Part shown: positions 40,301 to 49,100 of the stretch, one piece after another
Layout of the letters: each line of letters opens with the position of its first letter
Position numbering within the stretch: the stretch's first letter is position 1
Source of the DNA: Crossiella sp. CA-258035
Lineage (GTDB): Bacteria; Actinomycetota; Actinomycetes; Mycobacteriales; Pseudonocardiaceae
DNA length: 64,000 bases
Direction: 5' to 3'
NCBI RefSeq assembly: GCF_030064675.1
Contig: NZ_CP116413.1
Location: forward strand, 5,178,001 to 5,242,000
Made by a program: the position numbers and the translations under genes
Notes under the pieces: model-generated
Databases searched by the model: none
What the model was told of the DNA's origin: nothing
What the model saw: the letters and a program-made list of their open reading frames with translations, nothing else

Positions 40301-41781
40301 GCGTCGAGCTGGCTGTTGGCCGACTTGAGCACCGCGGCCGCGCCCGCGACATGCGCCGCGCCCGCAGAGGTCCCGCCAAACGCGCCTCTGCCACCTGTGA
40401 ACGTGCTGACCCGCGAGTATCCGGCCAGGTCCGGCTTGAGCCTGCCGTCCACGGTGGGGCCTTGGCTGGAGTAGTGCTCCACCGACTCCGCGGTGGGTGT
40501 GATCGCACCGACGGCGAGTGCGTACGGCGAACTGGCGGGCTCGGTGATGCTGCCGGCTGGCTGGGGGAACTGGAGTCCGGAGCTGGACTGCACAGCTGAC
40601 GGGCCCAGCACTGACACCTCGAATGGCGTCGTGGCGGGGGCATTGTGGTTCCGGACGTAGATCCAGTAGGTCGTCGGGACCGAGACCTTCTTCAGCACCA
40701 CCTGCTCCGTCGGTTCCGCGCCGCCCGCCGTGTCACGCTGCCGGGTCAGGCTGGCGCCCGCTACGGGGTCGTTCTCCCCCGGAGGCTGGTCACTGGTGGT
40801 GACGTAGAGATCGAGGTCCTTGGTGGTGGTCGGCCAGGCATCCCAGCGGAGGGAGATGGTGGCCTCCTCGCCTGCCTTCAGGCTCACCGAGTTGCCCTGG
40901 GCGGGGCCGCCGCCGACCTCGACCCAGCCGTTGTTGTTGCGGTCCACCGCCTGTCCCGCGTAGTGGAGCTGGGCCTGGTTGCCGGCCGCCACCGCCCAGA
41001 GGATGCCCGCCTCGCGGAGCCGCTTGACCACCGCGGCTGGGCTGTCCGGCCGGACACCGCTGCCATCACCACGGCCACTCATGCCGAAGCCGATCGCCGC
41101 CGCGATGACCGTGACGCCCTGCTGCTTCAGCCAGTCCGCCGCCGCGGCGAACCCGACGGTGTCATCCACACACGCCAGCACAAGGTCGGCCTCGGGCGCC
41201 ATGTCATGTACGACCTCGGCGACCTTGGTGCCATGGTCCTCGCTGCGGGTGGAGTCGATGCAGTTGCTGTTGTTCACCACCAGCTTCGCCCCGGTGGGCA
41301 GCTCGCCTGCCTGCTGCGCCTCCTGCAGCCCGCCGAACCCGACGTCGACAACGCCGACTTTGACCCCGGCGCCCTTCTTGCCCGCCGCGGCCCACTCGTT
41401 GGCCTGTGCGGCGGCCACCCCCTCCGAAGTGATCGCCATCGGCACAGCCCGGTCCGGCCTGCGCACCTGCCGCACCCCGGTCGCCGCGGCCAGTTCGGTC
41501 AGTTTCTCCTCGGCGACCGCGGCGCGGACCCGGCCGGCCACACCGCCGGTCACGCTGCCGCCGACCTTGGCCACAGCATCCCGTAACGCCTTGTCCTGGG
41601 CTCCGTCGACGTAGACCAAGGACTGGCCGTCCCTGGTCCTGGGCACGGCTTCGTGGGCACCCCGTGAACTGATCTGCGCAGGCCCCGGAACGACCGGCGC
41701 CGCTGTCGCCGGAACTGCGACGGCACTCGCCCCCACCGCCATCCCCACGGCCATCACGACTGCACGTCGCAACAATCTCAT
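37327..41781 (-). CDS. Secreted subtilisin-family protease with beta repeats, DUF1080-like and ricin-B lectin domains
   Basis: A 1484-residue exported protein with signal peptide to about residue 28 and a propeptide. The S8 catalytic domain has Asp146 (VGVVDVGFG), His183 (SEDHGTKVAEV), oxyanion Asn268 (AVAAGNQ) and Ser472 (GGTSAGAAHVAG). About 540-910 contains three or four actinobacterial repeats of the form RVLDTRG...VAVNITAL...VIVDVVGWF. About 920-1110 resembles the 3-keto-disaccharide-hydrolase/DUF1080 (LamG-like) fold (DPLFDGRVETSLIGWQ). The last 370 residues contain about eight ricin-type blades with N-x-x-A-Q-x-W signatures. It probably binds glycans and degrades attached protein. It is monocistronic, and a hairpin lies downstream. 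Confidence 0.9.
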   Translation of the reverse strand: MRLLRRAVVMAVGMAVGASAVAVPATAAPVVPGPAQISSRGAHEAVPRTRDGQSLVYVDGAQDKALRDAVAKVGGSVTGGVAGRVRAAVAEEKLTELAAATGVRQVRRPDRAVPMAITSEGVAAAQANEWAAAGKKGAGVKVGVVDVGFGGLQEAQQAGELPTGAKLVVNNSNCIDSTRSEDHGTKVAEVVHDMAPEADLVLACVDDTVGFAAAADWLKQQGVTVIAAAIGFGMSGRGDGSGVRPDSPAAVVKRLREAGILWAVAAGNQAQLHYAGQAVDRNNNGWVEVGGGPAQGNSVSLKAGEEATISLRWDAWPTTTKDLDLYVTTSDQPPGENDPVAGASLTRQRDTAGGAEPTEQVVLKKVSVPTTYWIYVRNHNAPATTPFEVSVLGPSAVQSSSGLQFPQPAGSITEPASSPYALAVGAITPTAESVEHYSSQGPTVDGRLKPDLAGYSRVSTFTGGRGAFGGTSAGAAHVAGAAAVLKSANSQLDAAQLEALLTTRARENAGTRPPDNQRGNGKLSLGDPRKPPTVEGNGYTPLADPKRILDLPRPFSPKEVMGIPVPDIPLDTTAVVLNVTARSDAETSVEVFATNPAQSASRATNLKVRPGTGFTAVSVIATVTDQTVWVRNQTGNTHVVIDLAGYFSSAGSSNYFAKLAPERVLDTRGFGGSPRGHLNAGEMRDLHVRGVHGIPAAATAVAVNITALEATQETWLSAYTRTLDKTSTLNLRRGERRSNLAIVAVAEDDRIRLRNERGGVNVIVDVVGWFGPGPGGRYVALREATRVVDTRTGTGLPKAPLGHASTAAVQIGGLAGVSAQATAAALTVTGTEDYLGTELSLTPAELGRNPVTQLGVGQAQTMAAATLTPLGASGKVNLRNERGRAQVSADVNGYFVGGTPVTPGAACPVVTGESGFDPLFDGRVETSLIGWQQAGSGTARQEGCELVPGTGEGVSWYSTASFGSDYTVKLDYRAADDNADSGVFVGFPHPVGNAVIPRDRGVEVQIGPRDAQATLRTGGLVGLAPPSASAQKPAGEWNSYEITVSGNKITVVLNGQKVNEHAVADPARVMTPSFVGVQNTGAVGQVRFRDIRVRRNAVTGVGSFAGINGKCLDVTDGNPAINRVQLWGCNNERAQSWTLSGDGTVRDFGKCLDVRDAATQPGTVVQLWACNESDAQQWIVRADNSVVNVRSGLCMNATGTTDGAGIDLQPCTGRSEQVWQPRLKKATTGALVGLNNQCVDVVDGNPDGTEVWLWRCSADKAQTWSMVEDQTIRAYGRCLDVQNGGTTPGTAVKFWSCSGGKPQQWELRPDGALVNPPSGLCLTSASGEERAKLTLENCTGMPTQTWRFAAQILRQGTATTHVIDGTEGKCLDVKGGTPSSNEVWVWSCNGTSAQNWSVSLHNDGTLRAYGRCLDVENGGTGNGTTVRLFDCNGDNAQQWAMRPDGTLVNNQSDKCLDAGRGDRVFLWDCHAPPQQRWGLTARAA

Positions 41782-41948
41782 CTAAACCCCTACATACTCG
41801 AAGATGGCCAGTCGGCCAATCATCTGGATTGCGACGGCAGCACGAATCGACCCGACCCGTGTCAGTCACATCGAAATCGGGCGGCTGTCGTCGCGAACCT
41901 ACCCGCGAGCAGAACTCGCAATATTGCGCACCGACATCATCCCTATTC

Positions 41949-43148
41949 TCACTCCGGCGCGAAAACGAAGATCGGAAGGTTGCCGAGCTCGGCGGCCGGC
42001 GCGGGAAGCATGGAGATTTCTCCGGATTCGTGGCGAAGGTAGCCCAGCAGCACCTCGGACATGGATCGCGAGAATACCTTCATTGAACCGAACTCGAACG
42101 GGACCGCGACCACCGGCCATCGATCCGGGTCCTCGCCCAGCGGAGCCCACGCAAGGATCCACTCGCCGCCATCGTCCATAAAAGAACCCCAGGGTAGTAG
42201 CCCTCGAGCATCCGGAAAGACAGGCAGCCTGAACAGACGAGACTCGGCGCGTGCCCGAACCACGGAGTCGTAGACCCGGGAAATATTGTCATGCAGATTG
42301 AACACACGGTTCGACGCCGTTGGCGAAAAAATTCTGATCCCCAACAACTCACCGGCACCAACAGACTCAACAAACTGCTTGTAGTCCGTTGGCAACACTA
42401 CAGAAAGGCGATCTTCGACCTCTACCCAGTCAATCTGCCGAGCGTTCCCCGCGCCCTGCAGATAGGAAACGACATCGACGGATCGAACATGGTCTTCCTG
42501 CGACAGTTCCCGCATCAACGAAGAACTGTCCCAGTAGTCCGGATTTGGAGAGGTGGCGAGCTCCCGCTGAGGTACGTCGGCGGCAAACTCAACGCCGGTA
42601 GCTTCAAACAAGGGGCCAGTGACGCCAGCGGAAAACTGGATCAAATCAGTGCGAAAGTCACCCGAAACAAGGCCGAGAACGAACTCGGACATAGTCCCAT
42701 GGTACTCGCCCCACCGCTCGAAGTCCGCAGTGGAAAACACCACACTCCACTCATCCGGATTTTCGGACCGGGGAAGCCAGAAGAACTCATGGTTCTCGTC
42801 CGTGTCACCCCACGGGATCACTCCTCCGGGCTCCGGGAAGATCGGGTACGGCACCCTTTCAGGTTCGTAGTCTCGCCAACCTTTGGCTCGATCCAAAGTA
42901 TCAAAGAACTCCCAATGAAAGCTAACCCATGCCGGCTCGCTTTCGATCGGGTTGTTGACACCGACCAACCCACGGAACTTACCCGAGGGGAAAGTCGCCA
43001 TGAACCTCTTGTAGTCGTCAGGAAGCCTGACGGCCAGTGCCTGCTCCACAGCTTGCCAGCCCTGGAAGGTCCTGAAAGCCCGCTGCCACGAGACCAACTT
43101 GGCCAGTTCATAGCTAGCATCCGCCACGTTGACCCGCAACCCTTCCAT
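41949..43148 (-). CDS. SUKH (SMI1/KNR4) superfamily immunity protein, two domains
   Basis: A protein of about 399 residues with two tandem SUKH domains. The first contains AVEQALAVRLPDDYKRFMAT and WGDTDENHEFFWL; the second has VEDRLSVVLPTDYKQFVESV and LLPWGSFMDDGGEWILAW. SUKH proteins neutralise nuclease toxins of polymorphic and contact-dependent systems. The gene starts within the last 35 bp of the RHS toxin gene, the expected place for cognate immunity. The exact start is uncertain: ATG 43148 is used, with GTG 43127 (GGAAGGG upstream) as the alternative. GC content is visibly lower than in the surroundings, which suggests that toxin tip and immunity gene were exchanged as a module. Confidence 0.85.
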   Translation of the reverse strand: MEGLRVNVADASYELAKLVSWQRAFRTFQGWQAVEQALAVRLPDDYKRFMATFPSGKFRGLVGVNNPIESEPAWVSFHWEFFDTLDRAKGWRDYEPERVPYPIFPEPGGVIPWGDTDENHEFFWLPRSENPDEWSVVFSTADFERWGEYHGTMSEFVLGLVSGDFRTDLIQFSAGVTGPLFEATGVEFAADVPQRELATSPNPDYWDSSSLMRELSQEDHVRSVDVVSYLQGAGNARQIDWVEVEDRLSVVLPTDYKQFVESVGAGELLGIRIFSPTASNRVFNLHDNISRVYDSVVRARAESRLFRLPVFPDARGLLPWGSFMDDGGEWILAWAPLGEDPDRWPVVAVPFEFGSMKVFSRSMSEVLLGYLRHESGEISMLPAPAAELGNLPIFVFAPE

Positions 43149-46100
43149 CATTCGCAAGCACAATGAAGCAGTTTACACCACTCTTCGCGCGAGCCTCGAT
43201 TTCAACCTGCTCCGGAATATAGGGGTCAATACCGTAGATCGGTTTGACCCTATAATATACCGGCCCACCCTTCAGCATCTTCTTGACCTTGTTTTCGACC
43301 TCGTTCAGCATGAGCGGACTGTTGACCTTGCCATACAGCGGAACGATATTCTTCCGTTCGTGCGTACCAAAGAACATGTGCGCCACCAGGTGTCCCTTGA
43401 CCATGCCCTGACCACGAACAAAACCAGCAGGCGGCTCCGGCTCACGGCGAGGTTCGCCCCGAGTTTTCACGATGCATGCCACAGCACCCACCGCCCGTCC
43501 CTGAGCGTCCAGCGGAGCATAAGCAATTCGGTGCCCGACTCGTCCCGAGTGACAGTCGTCGTCATCCCAGTCGGTGCGGTCGGCATTCGGTTTCGACCAG
43601 TGTCCGTCCGGCTCTTCCTGGCTGATCCTGATCGACTGATCGATGTACATCCCCGAGGGGTCATACATCTCCGTGAGCACCGAGGCAGCGGAGGTCTCAG
43701 AGAGCTGATCAACCACGGTGTCACCTGCGGACAGGACCTGCAGAACCGTCTTCGAGTTCTTCAACCAGTCCGGGTCAGGACGGGGGATCCGGATGCCAGA
43801 GCCGCCACCGCCGCCCTTACCACCACCTCCCTTACCACCGCCGCCTCCTCCGCCACCGCCACCGCCGCCACCGCCTTCGGGGCACTTGATGAACAGACAC
43901 TTGTTGGGAGGCGGAACTCCGCCTGCACGAGTGCCAGTGGCAGTACCGGCCCTCGTGCCTTCGAGGGTCCCTGTCTGCGCTCTAGTCGCTTCTCGCACAA
44001 GCGTGATGGCGGCAGCAGCGGCAAGCAGTGCCGCTGCTGCGGCAGCGGCCAGTGCCGCAGCTGCCTGAAGCAGGCCGGGGAGGAACGGAATGGCCCAGAC
44101 AAAGTGACCGCTGGGGTCGCTGTGACCAATGGGGTTCGCGTTGCCGTAGGCGAACCGGTTCGCCGCGGCGCTCGGCATCGGATCGAGGGTCCAGTCATCC
44201 CGGCTGAGGAAGTTCCCGGTCGATGGCGAGTACCAGCGGGCGGTCATGTTGACCTCACCCGAGTCCTGGTCCGTCCAGTCCCCTTGGTAGCCCAGTGGTG
44301 ATACATCGCCGGTGGTGCTCAGCGTCTTGCCGAAGGGATCCAGGGTCCGGTGGCCGGTCATCGCCACGTTGAGGTAGCGGCCGGTCACGTCGCCGTGCCG
44401 GTCGGTGTAGAGCAGCCGCGCGGTGTTGGCCGCCGCGGCGCTGCCACGGTCAGCCAGCGGATTCCCGTCAGGCAACCTGGTGATCAGACGGTTGCCGTCT
44501 GAGACGGCCTCGTTGGTGGTGCCCAGGTACTGGAACTTCACCCCGTCGCGGTCGGTGACCCGGTCCAGGCTGTCATAGCCGTACTTGGCGGTGCCGCTGG
44601 TGACCATGCGGTCGAAGGCGTCGAAGCCGTAGGTCTTGGTCCGGCCGTTGTCGGTGGTGGACGCCTTGGTGCCACGGGCGGTGTAGGTGTGGGTCGCGCC
44701 CGCACCAGTGAGGAGCCGGTTTCGCTGGTCGTAGGTGAAGGTGTCCGCGCCCGCCTTGGTCCGGTTGCCCGCGTCGTCCCACTCGTAGGCGGTGGTGGTG
44801 CCGCCGGTGGTCCAGGACTTCAGCCGGGTCGCGCCGTCGTAGGTGTAGGAGTTGGTGGTGATCTCGTTGCGGTTGTTGGTGGTCTTGGTCTTGACCTGGT
44901 CGTCGTTGTCGTAGGTGTACTCCACGCCCATCCGGACCTGCACCGGTCCGCCGACGCCATCCACGCTTTCGACGTTGTCGGCGGTCATCCGGCCGAGTTC
45001 GTCGTAGTACATGCGCTGGGTCAACTTGGGGGTGACCAACTGGTCGGCCTTGTAGACCTGGCGGCCGACCTGGTCGTAGCCGTACTCGACGGTGCGTCCG
45101 GTCAGCGGATCGAACACCGTGGACAGCCGGTCGGCGCCGTCATGGGTGAAGGTCGCCTTGCCCGCGGCGTCGGTGCGCTCGGCCAGCGTGCCGTTGCCGT
45201 GGTAGCGGAAGGTGGCGTTGCCCGCGGCGCCCTGGGATTCCAGAATGTTGCCGCGGTCGTCGTAGCGGTAGGTCGTCTCACCGGCGACTCCGGTGATCCG
45301 CACGAGCCTGCCCGCCGGGTCGTGGCCGAACTCGCGGGTCGTGGTGGCGACCTCGGCCCCGGTCCCGGTCTCGGTGGTGAGCTGCCCTTGGGCGTCGTAA
45401 GTGCGTTCCCGCACAACGCCGCCCGGCGCGGTGATCTTGTTCGCCTTGCCGAGGGCGTTGTAGCTGGTCGTCCAGGTGCGGTCGGCCGGTTCTCGCGCGG
45501 TGTCGGTCGCCGGCTCGATCACCGACTCGGCCAGGCCCCAGGAGTTGAAGGTGTACAGCGTGATGTTGCCGTTGCCGTCCACCAGGCGGGTGCGGTTGCC
45601 TGCCGCGTCGTAGCCGAACGAGGTGCCGATGGTCTTGCCCTGCTCGGCGTACTCGGTCTGGGTGAGCATCCGGTCCAGCGCGTCATAGCTGAACGTGGTG
45701 CGGCGGCCTTCTGGCGTGATCTTCTCGAGCACGTTGCCCCGGGGGTCGTGCCGCATCGTCCACGCGCGAAGCTCGGCACCACCGAAGAGGTGACTGGTGC
45801 GGTAGGACCGTCCGATGTGGTCGAAGCTGGTCTGGGTGGTCAGCTCCTTCGGATCCGTCTCGGTGCGCTGCCGTCCGGCGTCGTCGTAGCTGTACCGCCA
45901 CGTCCGCTTGGTCGGGTCAGTTCGGCTGAGGACCTCGCCCGCCGCGTTGTAGGTCAGCGTGGTCTGCTGTCCTTCCGGGCGGGTGATCGAGACCAGGTTG
46001 CCCGCATCGTCGTATCCGTTGCGGGTGGTGAAGAACGCCAGCGGACCGGGATGGCGTTCGGCGACGGTGATGGTGCGCAACCGGTCGAAGTCGTCGTAGG

Positions 46101-49100
46101 TGAACTGCTTGAGCGCGCCGGTCGGGTCGGTCGTCTCGCGCGGTTGTCCGTTGCTGTAGTAGCGGGTCTCCGTGGTGCTGGGCATCGGTCCCACGGCGGG
46201 TAGCGTCGTGGACAGCACTCGGCCGTAAGGGTCGTAGGTGTTGGTGGTGACCTTGCCGGCCTGGTCGGTCACGGTCCTGGGGTTGCCCGCGTTGTCGTAT
46301 TCGGTGCGGGTCGTCGGGGTGATCGGTGTTCCACCTGGCGGGGTGTAGGCGGGCTGGGTGATCCCGGTCCGCCTGCCCATGCTGTCGAACTCGCTCGCGG
46401 TCACGCCGCCTCGGGCGTCGCGGACCTGGGTGAGTTCACCGAAGGCGTTGTAGCCGTTGGTGGTCTCCGGCGCGACCTCCCGCCGCAGCTGACCGTTCTC
46501 CCACACATCGACCGTCGGCTCGGTGGTGGTGCTCAACCGCCCGGCCGCGTCGTAGCCGCGATAGGTGAACCAGGATCGCCGGTCCTGCTCGCGCACCACG
46601 AGTCCGCGCTCGTCCCGGTGGAAGACCCGGGAGACCACCGAGCCGTTCGCGTTGGTCTCGGCGTCTTCCCGCGAGACCAGGTTCGCCGGGTCGTAGGTGA
46701 AGGAGACCGCCTCGACCCGGTTCGGCTCGGCCGTGCCGCTGCGTTCGGTGCGGGTGATGTTGCCGTCGCCGTCCCTGCGGTGGCTGGTGGTGCGGCGGAG
46801 CTTGTCCGGATCCAAGGTCGAGCTACTGAGATACCCTGCGGCGTCGTAGGTGTGCGTGGTCTTGACGCCACCGGCGGTGCTCTGCTCGGTCAGGTTGCCC
46901 GCCGGGTCGTAGGCGCGCTGCTCGACCGGAACGTCTCGCCGCGCCCCGGTGCCGTCATCGACCTGCATCCTGGTGGAGGAGGCGAGCAGGCCGTCGTCGT
47001 AGTAGGTGTGGCGGGTGCGCCGGCCCATGGCGTCGATCGACTCGAACAACCGCCCTGCCGGGTCGTAGGTGTTCGCCTCGTGCCGCAGGAGTCCGTCCGC
47101 GGCGGGGTCCTCGGGGTTGGCGCCCTTGCCCGTGGCGGTGCGGATCTTGAGCCTGCCCTCGGAGTCGAACCGGGATGTCCACGTCAGTCCGCTGACATCG
47201 GTGACCGCGATCTCCAGGCCCTCGGCGGCGTAGGAGCGCGTCTCGACCGCGCCGTTGGCGAAGGTGCTGGTTTTTGGCCGGTTGTGCTGGTCGAAGGTGT
47301 ACTCGGTGCGCCGGGGTGCGGTGCCGCCTTGCTCGGTCGGCAGAGTGTCCGACAGCGTGGTCTCCACGACGTTGCCGTCGGCGTCGTAGCGGTAGGTGGT
47401 GCGCTGGGCGTGGATCTTTCCGGTGATCGGGTTGAGCACCTCGGGCGCGGTGACCGTCTCGACCTGCGCGGCCGGAGTGTAGGTGTAGGTGGTGGTGCCG
47501 AAAGTCCCGCTGGACAGGCCTGACAGCGTTTGGGAGATCTTCCGTCCGGCCCAGTCGTAGTCGAAGCGGGTGCGCAGCTGCGACGGCGTGACCACCTCGG
47601 CCAGGTCGCCGTTGCGGCGGTAGCCGTAGGTGGTGGGCTGGGCGCGCCGTCCGGTCTCCTTGATCACCAGTCCGGGCGGAATCGTGCCTGCATCGGTGGC
47701 GGCCTCGGATCCGGTGGAGTAGACCCTGGTCTCGGTAACTGGGGCGCCGACACCATGCGGCGCCGGTCGGGTGGTCGTGATCAGTCTTCCCGCGGTGTCG
47801 TAGTCGAACGTGGTGCGGTACCGGGTGTCCTTGTCATCAGTGGACCGGGCGTCCGCCGACGAGCGCGGCTTGTCCGCGCGGGGATCCAGCGGGTTGCCCT
47901 CCGTGGGCGGGTAGTAGCTGAAGTACTGGGTGTTGCACGACTTCTCCGCGCGGCAGCTCGTCCGGGAGAGCACGTTGCCGCGCGTGTCGGTGGTCGTGGT
48001 CGTGCGGAGGTTGTTCTCGTCCACGACGGCCGAGCCGAAGCCCTCCTTGTTGTACTCATAGCTCCGGCTGTGGCCGGCGTGCTCCCGCTTGGTCAGCCTG
48101 CCGCCGTTGTCGGCGTCGAAGGTGAAGACCCGGTCGCCGTACCCGGTGGGGGCGCGCAGGAGCACGGTCTTGGTCGCGTCGTTGGCCACGGGCGGGTCGA
48201 GCTGCCAGGACCGGCCCACGTTGTCCCGCAACGTGGCCACCCGCTCGCGCGTGTTGTCGTAGGTGAGCTTGGCGAAGACCCGCTTGTTCTCCGGCAGCTC
48301 GATGCTGGTGAGCTGGTAGGTCTCCTGGGCGACCGCATGGTGCTGCTTGGCCGCCAGTGCGCCGAGCGCGCGGGTGTAGACGGCGACCTCGTCGATCTGG
48401 CCGGAGAAGTGGAAGTCCGCCCCGTTGGTGGCCGGCCAGCCGTGGCCGCGGCCCGCGCCGATGGTCAGGTGCCGCTGGTTGCGGTGGTCGATGGTGCCCC
48501 TGATCTCCCCCTGCTCGACACCGTCGAGGTAGAGCTTCTGCCGGTCGATCGCGGCGGAGAGCACCACGTGGTGCCACCGGCCGTCGTTGACCTTGTCCTT
48601 GGTGATCACCTGACGCGCGCCCTCCAGGTCGCGCATGGTGAAGCCGCCGTAGAGCAAGCCGTCTGTGCCGACGTAGAGCAAGGGCGTGGACTGGGCCTTG
48701 TCCGTTCCACCGGGGAAGGGCTGGTCGCCGTAGCCGGCCAGGACGCCGTCCTGAGTGGTCTTGAACCACAGCTCGACCGAGGCCGACATCGTCTCGGTGG
48801 TCAGCTTCTCCGGCAGGGTCAGGTAGCTGACATCGCCGCTGAAGGTCGCCGACCCGTCCTGGCTGCCCGCCGCCGCTCCATCTGCGGTGAAGGACAGGCC
48901 GTGGAATGCCGCCGCGTCGGCGCCGTCCTTGCGTGCGGCGACGTTGGCCAGCTTCCCGTTCTGCGGGTCGTACATGCGCCAGTAGCCCTTGGGCCGGTCG
49001 TCCAGCACCGAGCTGCGGTAGCGGGACCCGGACTCGTATCCGTAGACGGTGCACTTGGTCGTCTGGCCTGGGGCGCATGCCTTGGTCAGCCGGTCGCCGT

